A stretch of 20,712 bases of DNA from Anaeromyces robustus. Taxonomy: Eukaryota > Neocallimastigomycota > Neocallimastigomycetes > Neocallimastigales > Neocallimastigaceae. The notes below the pieces were generated by a model. It did no database searches. It saw only the letters and a list, made by a program, of their open reading frames with translations, and was not told the DNA's origin. The position numbers were made by a program, and so were the translations under genes. Below are positions 8,609-19,208 of this stretch, piece after piece (the stretch's first letter is position 1; each line of letters starts with the position of its first letter). Location: assembly GCA_002104895.1 (NCBI GenBank), contig MCFG01000633.1, positions 1-20,712 of the forward strand, in the 5' to 3' direction.

Positions 8609-8772
8609 AAATAATTAATAATAATTAATTATTGAATATTAAATTTCTTTAATATTAATATATATATATAAAGCTTTAATATATTAAATAATTAATAATA
8701 ATTAATTATTGATAATTATTGAATATTAAGTTTCTTTAATATTAATATGTACTTAACGCTTTAATATATTTA
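8609..8772. repeat. Tandem duplication, ~80-bp unit, two copies
   Basis: 8609-8685 and 8686-8772 share AAATAATTAATAATAATTAA, TTGAATATTAA, TTTCTTTAATATTAATAT and GCTTTAATATATT in the same order. The second copy has an inserted TGATAATTAT. 8773-9075 shows no feature except a TA run near 8970. Confidence 0.7.
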
Positions 8773-8964
8773 CTTTTTCAATATGAAATTAATACCCCAC
8801 AGAAGTAAATGTAAGAGTCTCATTTTTTACACTAATATAATAACGAAAAATTAATGTCTTTGAACTTTTATTATCATTATTTTAGTAAAAAATTAATATA
8901 TTTTGATGCAAAGATAAAAAAAAAATTGTAAAATTTTTGCACTACAACATTAATTCATTGGTTA

Positions 8965-9001
<37 letters not shown>

Positions 9002-9075
9002 AAATATAATAATACTTTTTTCTTATTTTATTATAATATATGCAAATAATTTATTTCAACTGATAAAAGAAGATA

Positions 9076-9292
9076 AAATAAATAATAAATAAATAAATGA
9101 ATAAATACATAAATAAATAAATAAATACATAAATAAATGAATAAATACATAAATAATAAATAAATAAATAAATAAATTAATAAATAAATAAATAAATACA
9201 TACATATATAATTAAATAAATTAATAAATAAATAGATAAATAGATAAATAAATAAATAAATTAATAAATAAATAAATAAATAGATAAATAGA

Positions 9293-9351
<59 letters not shown>

Positions 9352-9352
9352 A
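9076..9352. repeat. Degenerate (TAAA)n array
   Basis: The array is interrupted by TACA, TGAA and TAGA variants on the left and is nearly pure at 9296-9352. It flanks the foldback element on its left. Confidence 0.9.
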
Positions 9353-9424
9353 TATATACTTACATATATATTTAAATAAATTAATTAATACATACATACA
9401 TACATAGATACATACATATATATA

Positions 9425-10085
9425 TAATTAAATCTGAGTGGGAAGTGTGCATTTCGGCAATGTATTTCGTAAATGTATCGCGCATTAAAATAACGTATTA
9501 TTTAAATGTATTATATTGTGGCTTATAAATTAAATTAATAAAAAATTTATTATATTATTAAAATCAATATTTTATTTATTATTGATTTATGAAACCAATT
9601 TATTAGTGGTATCTTCTTTTTATTAATATTTCTTTTTTTTTTTTTATTTAACTTATGAAATAAATAAAATATTAAGTGAAATTTAAAATTTATATTTATA
9701 ATTCTTTAAATTATGATTATGAAATAAATAAAATATTAAGTGAAATTTAAAATTTATATTTATAATTCTTTAAATTATGATTATGAAATAAATAAAATAT
9801 TAAGTGAAATTTAAAATTTATATTTATAATTCTTTAAATTATGAAATAAATAAAATATTTTATTTATTTCATAAGTTAAATAAAAAAAAAAAGAAATATT
9901 AATAAAAAGAAGATACCACTAATAAATTGGTTTCATAAATCAATAATAAATAAAATATTGATTTTAATAATATAATAAATTTTTTATTTATTTATTTTAT
10001 AAGCCACAATATAATACATTTAAATAATACGTTATTTTAATGCGCGATACATTTACGAAATACATTGCCTAAATGCACACTTCCC
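9425..10085. mobile_element. Foldback / MITE-like DNA element with ~233-bp inverted arms
   Basis: Left arm 9440-9673 and right arm 9854-10085 are inverted copies with about three substitutions and a two-base homopolymer difference. The outer ends read GGGAAGTGTGCATTT and its complement. No coding frame is present, so any mobility would need enzymes from elsewhere. TAATTAAAT occurs at 9425-9433 and immediately after the right arm at 10086-10094, a candidate 9-bp target duplication. Six bases (CTGAGT) separate the left copy from the paired region, so the right end may have lost them or the match may be chance. Long terminal inverted repeats with 9-bp duplications would suit a Mutator-type (MULE) element; this assignment is an inference. 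The arm identity implies a young element or recent arm homogenisation. Confidence 0.7.
9655..9840. repeat. Three tandem 64-bp units in the foldback centre
   Basis: Units start at 9655, 9719 and 9783 (the last is 58 bp) and are identical over their shared length. Each begins with ATGAAATAAATAAAATATT, which is also the innermost part of the inverted arms. Base 9841 starts a 32-bp perfect palindrome (9841-9872) at the turn. Confidence 0.9.
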
Positions 10086-10100
10086 TAATTAAATATAAAT

Positions 10101-10283
<183 letters not shown>

Positions 10284-11510
10284 TTTTATTAATTAATATT
10301 AAAAGTTACAATTAGTAATTTTAAAAAAAAAACTTTTTAAAATTTTTATTTTTATATCAATAAATAATAAATTAATTTATTATTTATTAATAATACAAAT
10401 TTAAACTAAAAAATTAATTAATAAATTAATTAGATTTTTTCATTCAAATTGAATTAATTTCATTATAAATAAAATTCTATATATTTTATTACATTATAAT
10501 ATATTAGAATATATATCATTTTTATTTTTATATGATGAATTGTGTATTGGAAGATACATTCGTTAGTAAAGATCTTTAAATACATTTTAATATTTAAATT
10601 TTTATATTAAATCATATAAATATATAAATACATATATTAGAGTATATTGAAGAATATATTAATTATTGATTAAATATAATAGTTACACATAAAAAAATAA
10701 TTATTTTTTTTTTTTTTTTTATTTTTTATTTTTTTAATTCTTTAATCTTTACAATGAAAATTTTTTTATGATAGTTAATGTAACAAAAAAAGTTTAAAAA
10801 ACAAAACAAAACAAAATAAAACAAAACAAAACAACAACAATAAAAAAACACAATAAATAAAATACGATAATTAATTTTTAATGATAATTTGAAAACATTA
10901 AAAGTTATTTTTTATATTGTTTTTGGTTGTATATATAAAACTCAGGTTATATGATATGGATAATTATTTTAATAATGAAAATAATAATTAATCCTGAAAA
11001 ATATAAATTAATTAATACTTGTAATGAAAGTAATAAAATATAATGAATGTAATGATATTAATATTATTAAAAATATTTTTTTTTCATATTTTTTTTCTTT
11101 TAGTTTTTCTTCTTTAATATACTTTTTTTTTTTTTTAGCTTAGTTTTTAAATTTAAATTGCATTTATTTTATAATAACGGAATATTATTCTTTTACATTC
11201 CTCTTTTTTTTTTCTTCTTCGTATTTTAACGATAATTAATAAGCAATATATTCGTTTATAACAAAATATTAAAATAAATATTTTGTTATTCTCTTTTTCA
11301 TATATATAAAGTTTATTTTTTTTTTTATATTGTTTATTACGAATTGTATTGAATATATGATAATTATATTACCTCATTATAATACATTTTAATCGATAGA
11401 TATATTACACTATATATTTTAATTAAACTTAAATACACTATAGCATTAGAATAAATTCAACATAAAATAAAGAATATAATACAATATAGTATAAACAAAA
11501 TCAAAAGATA
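10284..11510. other. A/T-rich spacer with no supported gene
   Basis: Only simple sequence is visible: a 26-bp palindrome (10361-10386), an (AAAAC)n-like stretch (10797-10835) and T-rich runs at 10700-10735 and 11075-11220. No conserved coding frame or LINE tail is recognised. Confidence 0.6.
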
Positions 11511-11745
<235 letters not shown>

Positions 11746-12413
11746 TATAAATTAATTATTTAATTATTTAATTAATTTTTTGTTTAAAATAAATTATTTT
11801 AAAATTTTTTAAAATACATTTTTTTTTTTTTTTTTGTATTATTTAAAAATGAAAAATGAATAAATTAAATAAAATAAAATATATTAAATATAATTAACAA
11901 ATATGGTAAAATTTTATTTAAAATTATAAAATTATAAAATATTTTTTTTTTTTTGTAAAAAAAATAATATTTTTAATTAATTTTTTATGATAAAATTTGA
12001 TAAAAAATTTAAATTTGTATAAAAAGAATATTTTATTTCTTTTTTATTTTTTACTTAGTTTTTTTTTTTTTTAATATACTTTTACTTTACAAATCAAATT
12101 TGATTTTCATACTAAAACCTATAATTTTAATTTCAATAATATATTTGAAAAAATAGAGAAGTAATTAATTTTAAATATACTAAAGAAAAAAAAAAAATAC
12201 AAATATAAAATAAAGAAAATATATTAAATATATTAATAAAATATAATTATTAATACACAAAATTTCATAATTAACAAAAATATTTTATTTTATATAATTA
12301 ATTTTTTTATAATTATAAATACTCTGTATACGTGTTTTATTTTATATTCAATAAAATTATAAGAAAGTCTTTCAATTTAATTAAATAATTTAATCAACAA
12401 TAATTATTTCAAA
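11746..12413. promoter_or_regulatory. Upstream region of the chitin-binding protein gene
   Basis: The stretch is A/T-rich with T-runs at 11819, 11942 and 12060. TATAAAT at 12314-12320 lies about 95 bases before the start codon and could be a TATA element, but such strings are common in DNA of this composition. The only region with C and G near the gene is CTCTGTATACGTG (12322-12334). The leader ends in CAAAATG, a favourable A at -3. Confidence 0.3.
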
Positions 12414-15400
12414 ATGATTTTAATAAAAAAATCAATACTAATATTAATATTATTAAGTTTATTTTCAACATATGTAATATCAAAATCAATTGAAGTAAAA
12501 AATTTAGATGAATCTATAAAAGATGTTGAAAAAAAAGAACAAAAACCAATTGAAATTGTTATGGAATATGAAGATCCAGAAAATCTTGATGCTTTACCAA
12601 TTCTTTATGGTAGATCTGAAGTAGGTAGTAATGACAAAGATGATTTACAAGAACCAAAAGAAAGTGATGCAGCAGAAGAACCAGAGGAAACAGAAGAACC
12701 AGAAGAACCAAAAGAAGATGCAGTAGAACCAGAAGAACCAGAGGAAACAGAAGAACCAGAAGAACCAAAAGAAGATGCAGTAGAACCAGAAGAACCAGAG
12801 GAAACAGAAGAACCAGAAGAACCAAAAGAAGATGCAGTAGAACCAGAAGAACCAGAGGAAACAGAAGAACCAAAAGAAAGTGATAAAGCAGAAGAACCAG
12901 AAGAACCAGAGGAAACAGAAAAACCAGTAGAACCAAAAGAAAGTGATAAAGCAGAAGAACCAGAAGAACCAGAGGAAACAGAAGAACCAGAAGAACCAAA
13001 AGAAAGTGATAAAGCAGAAGAACCAGAAGAACCAGAGGAAACAGAAGAACCAGTAGAACCAAAAGAAAGTGATAAAGCAGAAGAACCAGAAGAACCAGAG
13101 GAAACAGAAGAAACAGAAGAACCAAAAGAAAGTGATGAACCAGCAGAACCAGAAGAAACAGAAGAACCAAAAGAAAGTGATGAACCAGAAGAACTAGAAG
13201 AAACAGAAGAACCAAAAGAAAGTGATGAACCAGAAGAACCAGAAGAAACAGAAGAACCAAAAGAAAGTGATGAACCAGAAGAACCAGAAGAAACAGAAGA
13301 ACCAAAAGAAAGTGATGAACCAGAAGAACTAGAAGAAACAGAAGAACCAAAAGAAAGTGATGAACCAGAAGAACCAGAAGAAACAGAAGAACCAAAAGAA
13401 AGTGATGAACCAGAAGAACCAGAAGAAACAGAAGAACCAAAAGAAAGTGATGAACCAGAAGAACCAGAAGAAACAGAAGAACCAAAAGAAAGTGATGAAC
13501 CAGAAGAACCAGAAGAAACAGAAGAACCAAAAGAAAGTGATGAACCAGAAGAACCAACTGAAACAGAAGAACCAGAAGAAACAGAAATACCAAAAGAAAT
13601 TGATGAAACAGTAAAACCAACCGAATCAACCGAATCAGTAGAACCAACTGAAACAGAAGAACCAGAAGAAACAGAAATACCAAAAGAAATTGATGAAACA
13701 GTAAAACCAACCGAATCAACCGAATCAGTAGAACCAACTGAAACAGAAGAACCAGAAGAAACAGAAATACCAAAAGAAATTGATGAAACAGTAAAACCAA
13801 CCGAATCAACCGAATCAGTAGAACCAACTGAAACAGAAGAATCAGAAGAAACAGAAATACCAAAAGAAATTGATGAAACAGTAAAACCAACCGAATCAAC
13901 CGAATCAGTAGAACCAACCGAACCAACCGAACCAGTAGAACCAACCGAACCAACCGAACCAGTAGAACCAACCGAACCAACCGAACCAGTAGAACCAACA
14001 GAACCAACCGAACCAGTAGAACCAACAGAATCAACTGAAACTCTTGAACCATCACCATCAGAACCATCAGAACCAGTAGAACCAACCGAACCAACCGAAC
14101 CAGTAGAACCAACAGAATCAACTGAAACTCTTGAACCATCAGAACCATCAGAACCAGTAGAACCAACCGAACTAACCGAACCAGTAGAACCAACAGAATC
14201 AACTGAAACTCTTGAACCATCACCATTAGAACCATCAGAACCAGTAGAACCAACCGAACCAACCGAACCAGTAGAACCAACAGAATCAACTGAAACTCTT
14301 GAACCATCACCATCAGAACCATCAGAACCAGTAGAACCAACCGAACCAACCGAACCAGTAGAACCAACAGAATCAACTGAAACTCTTGAACCATCAGAAC
14401 CATCAGAACCAGTAGAACCAACCGAACTAACCGAACCAGTAGAACCAACAGAATCAACTGAAACTCTTGAACCATCACCATTAGAACCATCAGAACCAGT
14501 AGAACCAACCGAACCAACCGAACCAGTAGAACCAACAGAATCAACTGAAACTCTTGAACCATCACCATCAGAACCATCAGAACCAGTAGAACCAACCGAA
14601 CCAACCGAACCAGTAGAACCAACAGAATCAACTGAAACTCTTGAACCATCAGAACCATCAGAACCAGTAGAACCAACCGAACTAACCGAACCAGTAGAAC
14701 CAACAGAATCAACTGAAACTCTTGAACCATCACCATTAGAACCATCAGAACCAGTAGAACCAACCGAACCAACCGAACCAGTAGAACCAACAGAATCAAC
14801 TGAAACTCTTGAACCATCACCATCAGAACCATCAGAACCAGTAGAACCAACCGAACCAACCGAACCAGTAGAACCAACAGAATCAACTGAAACTCTTGAA
14901 CCATCAGAACCATCAGAACCAGTAGAACCAACCGAACCAACCGAACCAGTAGAACCAACAGAATCAACCGAAACTCTTGAACCAACCGAACCATCAGAAC
15001 CAGTAGAACCAGTAGAACCAACCGAACCAACCGAACCTGTAGAACCAACAGAATCAACCGAAACTCTTGAACCAACCGAACCATCTGAACCAGTGGAACC
15101 AACCGAACCAACCAAACCAGTAGAACCAACAGAATCAACCGAAACTCTTGAACCAACCGAACCATCAGAACCATCAGAACCATCAGAACCAGTAGAACCA
15201 ACCGAACCAACCGAACCAGTAGAACCAACAGAATCAACCGAAACTCTTGAACCAACCGAACCATCAGAACCAGTAGAACCAACCGAACCAACCGAAACTC
15301 TTGAACCAACAGAACCATCAGAACCAGTAGAACCAACTGAACCAACCGAACCAGTAGAACCAACAGAATCAACCGAAACTCTTGAACCAACCGAACCATC

Positions 15401-17732
15401 AGAACCAATAGAACCAACTGAACCAACCGAACCAGTAGAACCAACAGAATCAACCGAAACTCTTGAACCAACCGAACCATCAGAACCAGTAGAACCAACC
15501 GAACCAACCGAACCAGTAGAACCAACCGAACCAACCGAAACTCTTGAACCAACAGAACCATCAGAACCAGTAGAACCAACTGAACCAACCGAACCAGTAG
15601 AACCAACAGAATCAACCGAAACTCTTGAACCAACCGAACCATCAGAACCAGTAGAACCAACCGAACCAACCGAACCAGTAGAACCAACCGAACCAACCGA
15701 AACTCTTGAACCAACAGAACCATCAGAACCAGTAGAACCAACTGAACCAACCGAACCAGTAGAACCAACAGAATCAACCGAAACTCTTGAACCAACCGAA
15801 CCATCAGAACCAGTAGAACCAACCGAACCAACCGAACCAGTAGAACCAACAGAATCAACCGAAACTCTTGAACCAACCGAACCATCAGAACCAGTAGAAC
15901 CAACCGAACCAACCGAACCAGTAGAACCAACCGAACCAACCGAAACTCTTGAACCAACAGAACCATCAGAACCAGTAGAACCAACTGAACCAACCGAACC
16001 AGTAGAACCAACAGAATCAACCGAAACTCTTGAACCAACCGAACCATCAGAACCAATAGAACCAACCGAACCAACTGAACCAGTAGAACCAACCGAACCA
16101 ACCGAACCAACCGAACCTGTAGAACCAACCGAACCAACTGAACCGGTAGAACCAACCGAACCAACCGAACCAACCGAACCTGTAGAACCAACCGAACCAA
16201 CCGAACCAACCGAACCTGTAGAACCAACCGAACCAACCGAACCTGTAGAACCAACTGAACCAGTAGAACCAACAGAATCAACTGAAACAGTTGAACCGAT
16301 TACAATAATTTCAAAAGATATAATAGATGAAGTAACTACTATAACAGAAGAAACTACTGTTGTTGTTCCAACTACTATAGAAATTATAGAAGCCACAAGT
16401 GATGCTAATAGTGAGAGTGATTCTGAAGATGATATTATTGTAACCCCAACTGGAATTGAATCAGATGATGAATCAACTGAAGCTGGTGATGATGTTAAGG
16501 AAGAACCAACTGGAGTTGAATCAGATGATGAATCAACTGAAGCTGGTGATGATGTTAAGGAAGAACCAACAGGAATTGAATCAGAAGATTCTGATGGTGA
16601 AAATAATGCTGCTGGTGATAATGATAAGGAAAAAGATAAGGAAGTTAAGCAAGAACCAAAGGAAGATGATGGTGAATCAGAAGATTCTGATGGTGAAAAC
16701 AATGCTGCTGGTGATGATGATAAGGAAAAAGATAAGGAAGTTAAGCAAGAACCAAAGGAAGATGATGGTGAATCAGAAGATTCTGATGGTGAAAACAATG
16801 CTGCTGGTGATGATGATAAGGAAAACGACAAGGAAGTTAAAGAAGAACCAAATGAAGATGATAATGAATCAGAAGATGATGATGGTGAAAACAATGCTGC
16901 TGGTGATGATGATAAGGAAGATGACAAAGAAATTAAAGAAAAACAAAAAGAAGACGATAAGGAAGTTAAAGAAGAACCAAATGAAGATGACAATGAATCA
17001 GAAGATGATGATGATGATGGTGAAAACAATGCTGCTGGTGATGATGATAAGGAAGATGATAAAGAAGTTAAGGAAGAACCAAAAGAAGATGACAAAGAAA
17101 TTAAAGAAGAGCCAAATGAAGATGATAATGAATCAGAAGATGATGATGAAGCACAAGAAGTTCCAGCTAAAGAACAAAATCATCATAGATGTGGTAAGGG
17201 ATATGGTTCATGTCAAAATAATTCATGTTGTAGTAAGTATGGTTGGTGTGGTAGAACTGATAAACATTGTATGATTGAAGAAGGATGTCAATCTGAATTT
17301 GGTATTTGTAAATCTGGAAATGGTAAATCTGCAACTCCAACTACTACTACAACTACTGCTATTAAGGTTACTACTATTATTAAAGCTAAAGCTAAATCAA
17401 CTAGAGTTCCTGGCAAATGTGGTGAAGGTTATGGTAGTTGTCCAGCTGGTCAATGTTGTAGTAAATATGGTTGGTGTGGTAGAAGTGATGCCTATTGTAG
17501 TAAGGATAGAGGATGTCAATCTGAATTTGGTGTTTGTAGAAAAGGATCCCATCAACATCAATCCTCCAAGAAAACGGAACAAAAAATTCAAAGTGATTGG
17601 AAATGTGGAAAAGGTTATGGTCCATGTAAGATAGAGGGTACATGTTGTTCTAAATATGGATGGTGTGGTAAGAGTGAAAATTATTGTAGTAAAGAAAAAG
17701 GTTGTCAATCTGAATTTGGTAAATGTTGGTAA
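12414..17732 (+). CDS. Secreted Glu/Pro/Thr-repeat protein with three C-terminal CBM18 chitin-binding domains (1772 aa)
   Basis: Single unbroken frame. Residues 1-23 form a signal peptide (Lys pair, Leu/Ile core, likely cut after VIS). Residues 24-75 are unique and charged. Repeats follow: Glu-rich EPEETEEPK-type (about 80-380), Pro/Thr/Glu EPTEPTEPV and TESTETLEP-type (about 380-1288), then Asp/Glu/Asn-rich (about 1345-1585). Three hevein-type domains end the protein: 1593-1632, 1669-1708 and 1731-1771. Each has eight cysteines and the SKYGWCG core that binds N-acetylglucosamine. A Thr-rich linker separates the first two. No transmembrane segment or GPI signal is seen, so the protein is probably secreted and held on wall chitin, with the acidic stalk projecting outward; this role is inferred. 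The Thr/Ser-rich stalk could be O-glycosylated. It lacks any catalytic domain and shows no dockerin, so it does not look like a cellulosome component. The ATG chosen is the first, directly at the signal peptide. Confidence 0.93.
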   Translation: MILIKKSILILILLSLFSTYVISKSIEVKNLDESIKDVEKKEQKPIEIVMEYEDPENLDALPILYGRSEVGSNDKDDLQEPKESDAAEEPEETEEPEEPKEDAVEPEEPEETEEPEEPKEDAVEPEEPEETEEPEEPKEDAVEPEEPEETEEPKESDKAEEPEEPEETEKPVEPKESDKAEEPEEPEETEEPEEPKESDKAEEPEEPEETEEPVEPKESDKAEEPEEPEETEETEEPKESDEPAEPEETEEPKESDEPEELEETEEPKESDEPEEPEETEEPKESDEPEEPEETEEPKESDEPEELEETEEPKESDEPEEPEETEEPKESDEPEEPEETEEPKESDEPEEPEETEEPKESDEPEEPEETEEPKESDEPEEPTETEEPEETEIPKEIDETVKPTESTESVEPTETEEPEETEIPKEIDETVKPTESTESVEPTETEEPEETEIPKEIDETVKPTESTESVEPTETEESEETEIPKEIDETVKPTESTESVEPTEPTEPVEPTEPTEPVEPTEPTEPVEPTEPTEPVEPTESTETLEPSPSEPSEPVEPTEPTEPVEPTESTETLEPSEPSEPVEPTELTEPVEPTESTETLEPSPLEPSEPVEPTEPTEPVEPTESTETLEPSPSEPSEPVEPTEPTEPVEPTESTETLEPSEPSEPVEPTELTEPVEPTESTETLEPSPLEPSEPVEPTEPTEPVEPTESTETLEPSPSEPSEPVEPTEPTEPVEPTESTETLEPSEPSEPVEPTELTEPVEPTESTETLEPSPLEPSEPVEPTEPTEPVEPTESTETLEPSPSEPSEPVEPTEPTEPVEPTESTETLEPSEPSEPVEPTEPTEPVEPTESTETLEPTEPSEPVEPVEPTEPTEPVEPTESTETLEPTEPSEPVEPTEPTKPVEPTESTETLEPTEPSEPSEPSEPVEPTEPTEPVEPTESTETLEPTEPSEPVEPTEPTETLEPTEPSEPVEPTEPTEPVEPTESTETLEPTEPSEPIEPTEPTEPVEPTESTETLEPTEPSEPVEPTEPTEPVEPTEPTETLEPTEPSEPVEPTEPTEPVEPTESTETLEPTEPSEPVEPTEPTEPVEPTEPTETLEPTEPSEPVEPTEPTEPVEPTESTETLEPTEPSEPVEPTEPTEPVEPTESTETLEPTEPSEPVEPTEPTEPVEPTEPTETLEPTEPSEPVEPTEPTEPVEPTESTETLEPTEPSEPIEPTEPTEPVEPTEPTEPTEPVEPTEPTEPVEPTEPTEPTEPVEPTEPTEPTEPVEPTEPTEPVEPTEPVEPTESTETVEPITIISKDIIDEVTTITEETTVVVPTTIEIIEATSDANSESDSEDDIIVTPTGIESDDESTEAGDDVKEEPTGVESDDESTEAGDDVKEEPTGIESEDSDGENNAAGDNDKEKDKEVKQEPKEDDGESEDSDGENNAAGDDDKEKDKEVKQEPKEDDGESEDSDGENNAAGDDDKENDKEVKEEPNEDDNESEDDDGENNAAGDDDKEDDKEIKEKQKEDDKEVKEEPNEDDNESEDDDDDGENNAAGDDDKEDDKEVKEEPKEDDKEIKEEPNEDDNESEDDDEAQEVPAKEQNHHRCGKGYGSCQNNSCCSKYGWCGRTDKHCMIEEGCQSEFGICKSGNGKSATPTTTTTTAIKVTTIIKAKAKSTRVPGKCGEGYGSCPAGQCCSKYGWCGRSDAYCSKDRGCQSEFGVCRKGSHQHQSSKKTEQKIQSDWKCGKGYGPCKIEGTCCSKYGWCGKSENYCSKEKGCQSEFGKCW
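12717..13532 (+). repeat. In-frame Glu-rich repeats (57-, 63- and 45-bp units)
   Basis: Three 19-residue units containing EDAVEPEEPEE come first, followed by about four 21-residue units starting ESDKAEEPEEP, then nine exact-length 15-residue units (ESDEPEEPEETEEPK) starting every 45 bp from 13128 to 13488. All keep the frame. Unit-to-unit differences are few, such as EELEE for EEPEE, which implies recent slippage or unequal exchange. Confidence 0.9.
13549..13914 (+). repeat. Four in-frame 90-bp repeats
   Basis: Units begin at 13596, 13686, 13776 and 13866 (EIDETVKPTESTESVEPTE and on). The only visible change in the first three-and-a-half units is EEPEE to EESEE in the third. The block bridges the Glu-rich and Pro/Thr-rich halves of the stalk. 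Confidence 0.9.
14046..14935 (+). repeat. 255-bp higher-order repeat, ~3.5 copies
   Basis: Each 255-bp block is three related units of 29, 27 and 29 residues, marked by LEPSPSEPSEP, LEPSEPSEP with ELTEP, and LEPSPLEPSEP. Markers recur at 14046, 14301, 14556 and 14811, exactly 255 bp apart. Copies are nearly identical between blocks while units within a block differ, so whole blocks were copied recently. Confidence 0.9.
14936..16270 (+). repeat. 81-bp (27-residue) repeats in 162/243-bp super-units
   Basis: The unit is LEPTEPSEPVEPTEPTEPV followed by EPTESTET or EPTEPTET. The variant TETLEPT with ACA for Thr recurs at 15301, 15544, 15706 and 15949, spaced 243, 162 and 243 bp. Synonymous Thr codons (ACC, ACA, ACT) mark unit type. 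The end (16080-16260) degenerates into plain EPTEPTEPV. Confidence 0.85.
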
Positions 17733-18296
17733 ATTTGATTAAACAATTAAAAGGATTAAAAAGAAAGAAAAAATAAAAAAAATAAAAAAATCAAATAAAA
17801 AATATATATATATAACATATACATATACATACAATATACACTCATATACACACGCGCACTTAAAAAAAAAAAAAAAAAAAAAATACGAAGAAAATAAAAT
17901 AAAAAATCAATCAATCAATCAATAAATAGAAACATGGATTTATATTAAAAACATTATTTATAACTCATACAACGCATATCCAAAAAAAAAAAAAAAATTA
18001 TATATATAAAGAAAGAAAAGAAGAAGAAAAAAAAAAGCTTTACATATTTATAAATATTAATTAATTTCAAAAAAAAAAAGATTTTTTTTTTCCCTTTTCT
18101 TTTTTACTCTTTATAAATCTAAATTCTATTTTATATTTCGTATTTTCATTCTTCGATTTATTTTTTTAATATTAAGAAAAAAAAAAAATTTTTTTTTTTT
18201 AATAACTATTGACATTTTTTTTTTTAAAATAATTATTATTATTTTAAAAATATATATATAAAAAAAAGGAATGAATTAATTAATTATAAATGTCAT

Positions 18297-18329
<33 letters not shown>

Positions 18330-18570
18330 ATGAATTAAGTAATATATATATAATATATATATACCATAAATTTTTTTACACTTAAATTTGTATATATATA
18401 TAATATATATATATATTATTTATCTATTTATATACAATAATCAACATATTTTATAATCTATTATATTTATAATTTCATTTTTAATTATTAATATATTCAT
18501 ATTTATATTTATAATCTATATTTTATATTATTAATATTTATTATTCATATTATATATAGTTAAAAAAAAA

Positions 18571-18604
<34 letters not shown>

Positions 18605-18839
18605 ATCATTTTATTTATTTAAATAAACATATAAAAATTTATATATATTTATATATATAAATAATATATATATGCTTTTTTTTTTTTCCTTTATTTTGTT
18701 AGGTGCATGTGTAATAATGTCCGTTATTTTGAAAAAAAAAAAATTAATGTGTTTTTAAATAATTTTATGTTTTATATTTTATTTATTCGTAAAAAATGAA
18801 TAAAAAAAAAAAAAAAAAAAAAAAAGAAAATAGTGTAAT
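17733..18839. other. 3' flank of the chitin-binding gene; A/T-rich, no gene
   Basis: Just after the stop are A-rich sequence, a TA/CA-rich stretch (17800-17862) with CACACGCGCACTT, and several A-runs. No clear AATAAA close to the stop was picked; AATAAA at 17772 and 17922 are candidates. A foldback (18189-18217 with 18288-18327) lies further on. Nothing coding is seen. Confidence 0.5.
18189..18327. repeat. Inverted repeat of T-run plus CTATTGACATTT
   Basis: CTATTGACATTT (18206-18217) pairs with AAATGTCATAG (18288-18298) with one bulge. The T-run before the left arm can pair with the A-run after the right arm. A smaller 11-bp hairpin lies in the loop near 18225-18255. Confidence 0.6.
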
Positions 18840-19208
18840 TTAATAATATAATCGTTTAGTTCCACTTTTGGTACGTACATCCGCACTTTTACTTAGAATT
18901 ATGCCTACTGTTAGTGGCCAGATCTGGTCATTATTCAATAGGTATCCCAACAATCTAACCAAGAGCGTCGAAGCTGACAATTCAGTAGGACAAGACAGTA
19001 GGTCACACGCATCTAATAATGATAATAACTTTCCAACTTGATTTAATTTAATAATATACACTATACCATATGAAGTAATTATAAATTATTACTATCTATT
19101 AAATAATAAATTATTATTCTTTATTAGATTAAGTTTTAATATGTACAATTACTTTATAACATGTACTTTTTAAATTAAATTTAAATAAAGTTTTCATTAT
19201 TTTATTGC

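Noticed and set aside
9655-9840. CRISPR array
   Set aside because: The 64-bp units are head to tail without unique spacers, in eukaryotic DNA.
12300-12413. Firm promoter call for the chitin-binding gene
   Set aside because: TATAAAT is present, but in DNA this A/T-rich such strings are expected everywhere.
12559-17095. Two minus-strand frames of more than 1200 codons
   Set aside because: They are mirror images of the repeat units in the chitin-binding protein gene, extremely low in complexity and without signal or domain features.
13357-17643. Plus- and minus-strand frames inside the repeat and CBM18 region (13357-13614, 16456-17274, 17275-17634, 17397-17708)
   Set aside because: All overlap the real gene in other frames and have biased residue content (Met/Lys/Asn- or Thr/Ile-rich).
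17190-17726. Fungal dockerin (CBM10-like) domains
   Set aside because: Eight cysteines with SKYGWCG and GCQSEFG spacing are the hevein/CBM18 pattern; dockerins of these fungi are shorter with fewer cysteines.
18840-19061. 73-codon minus-strand frame
   Set aside because: It lies antisense on the LINE-B 3' end; its residues reflect the repeat, and it does not persist in the older copies.
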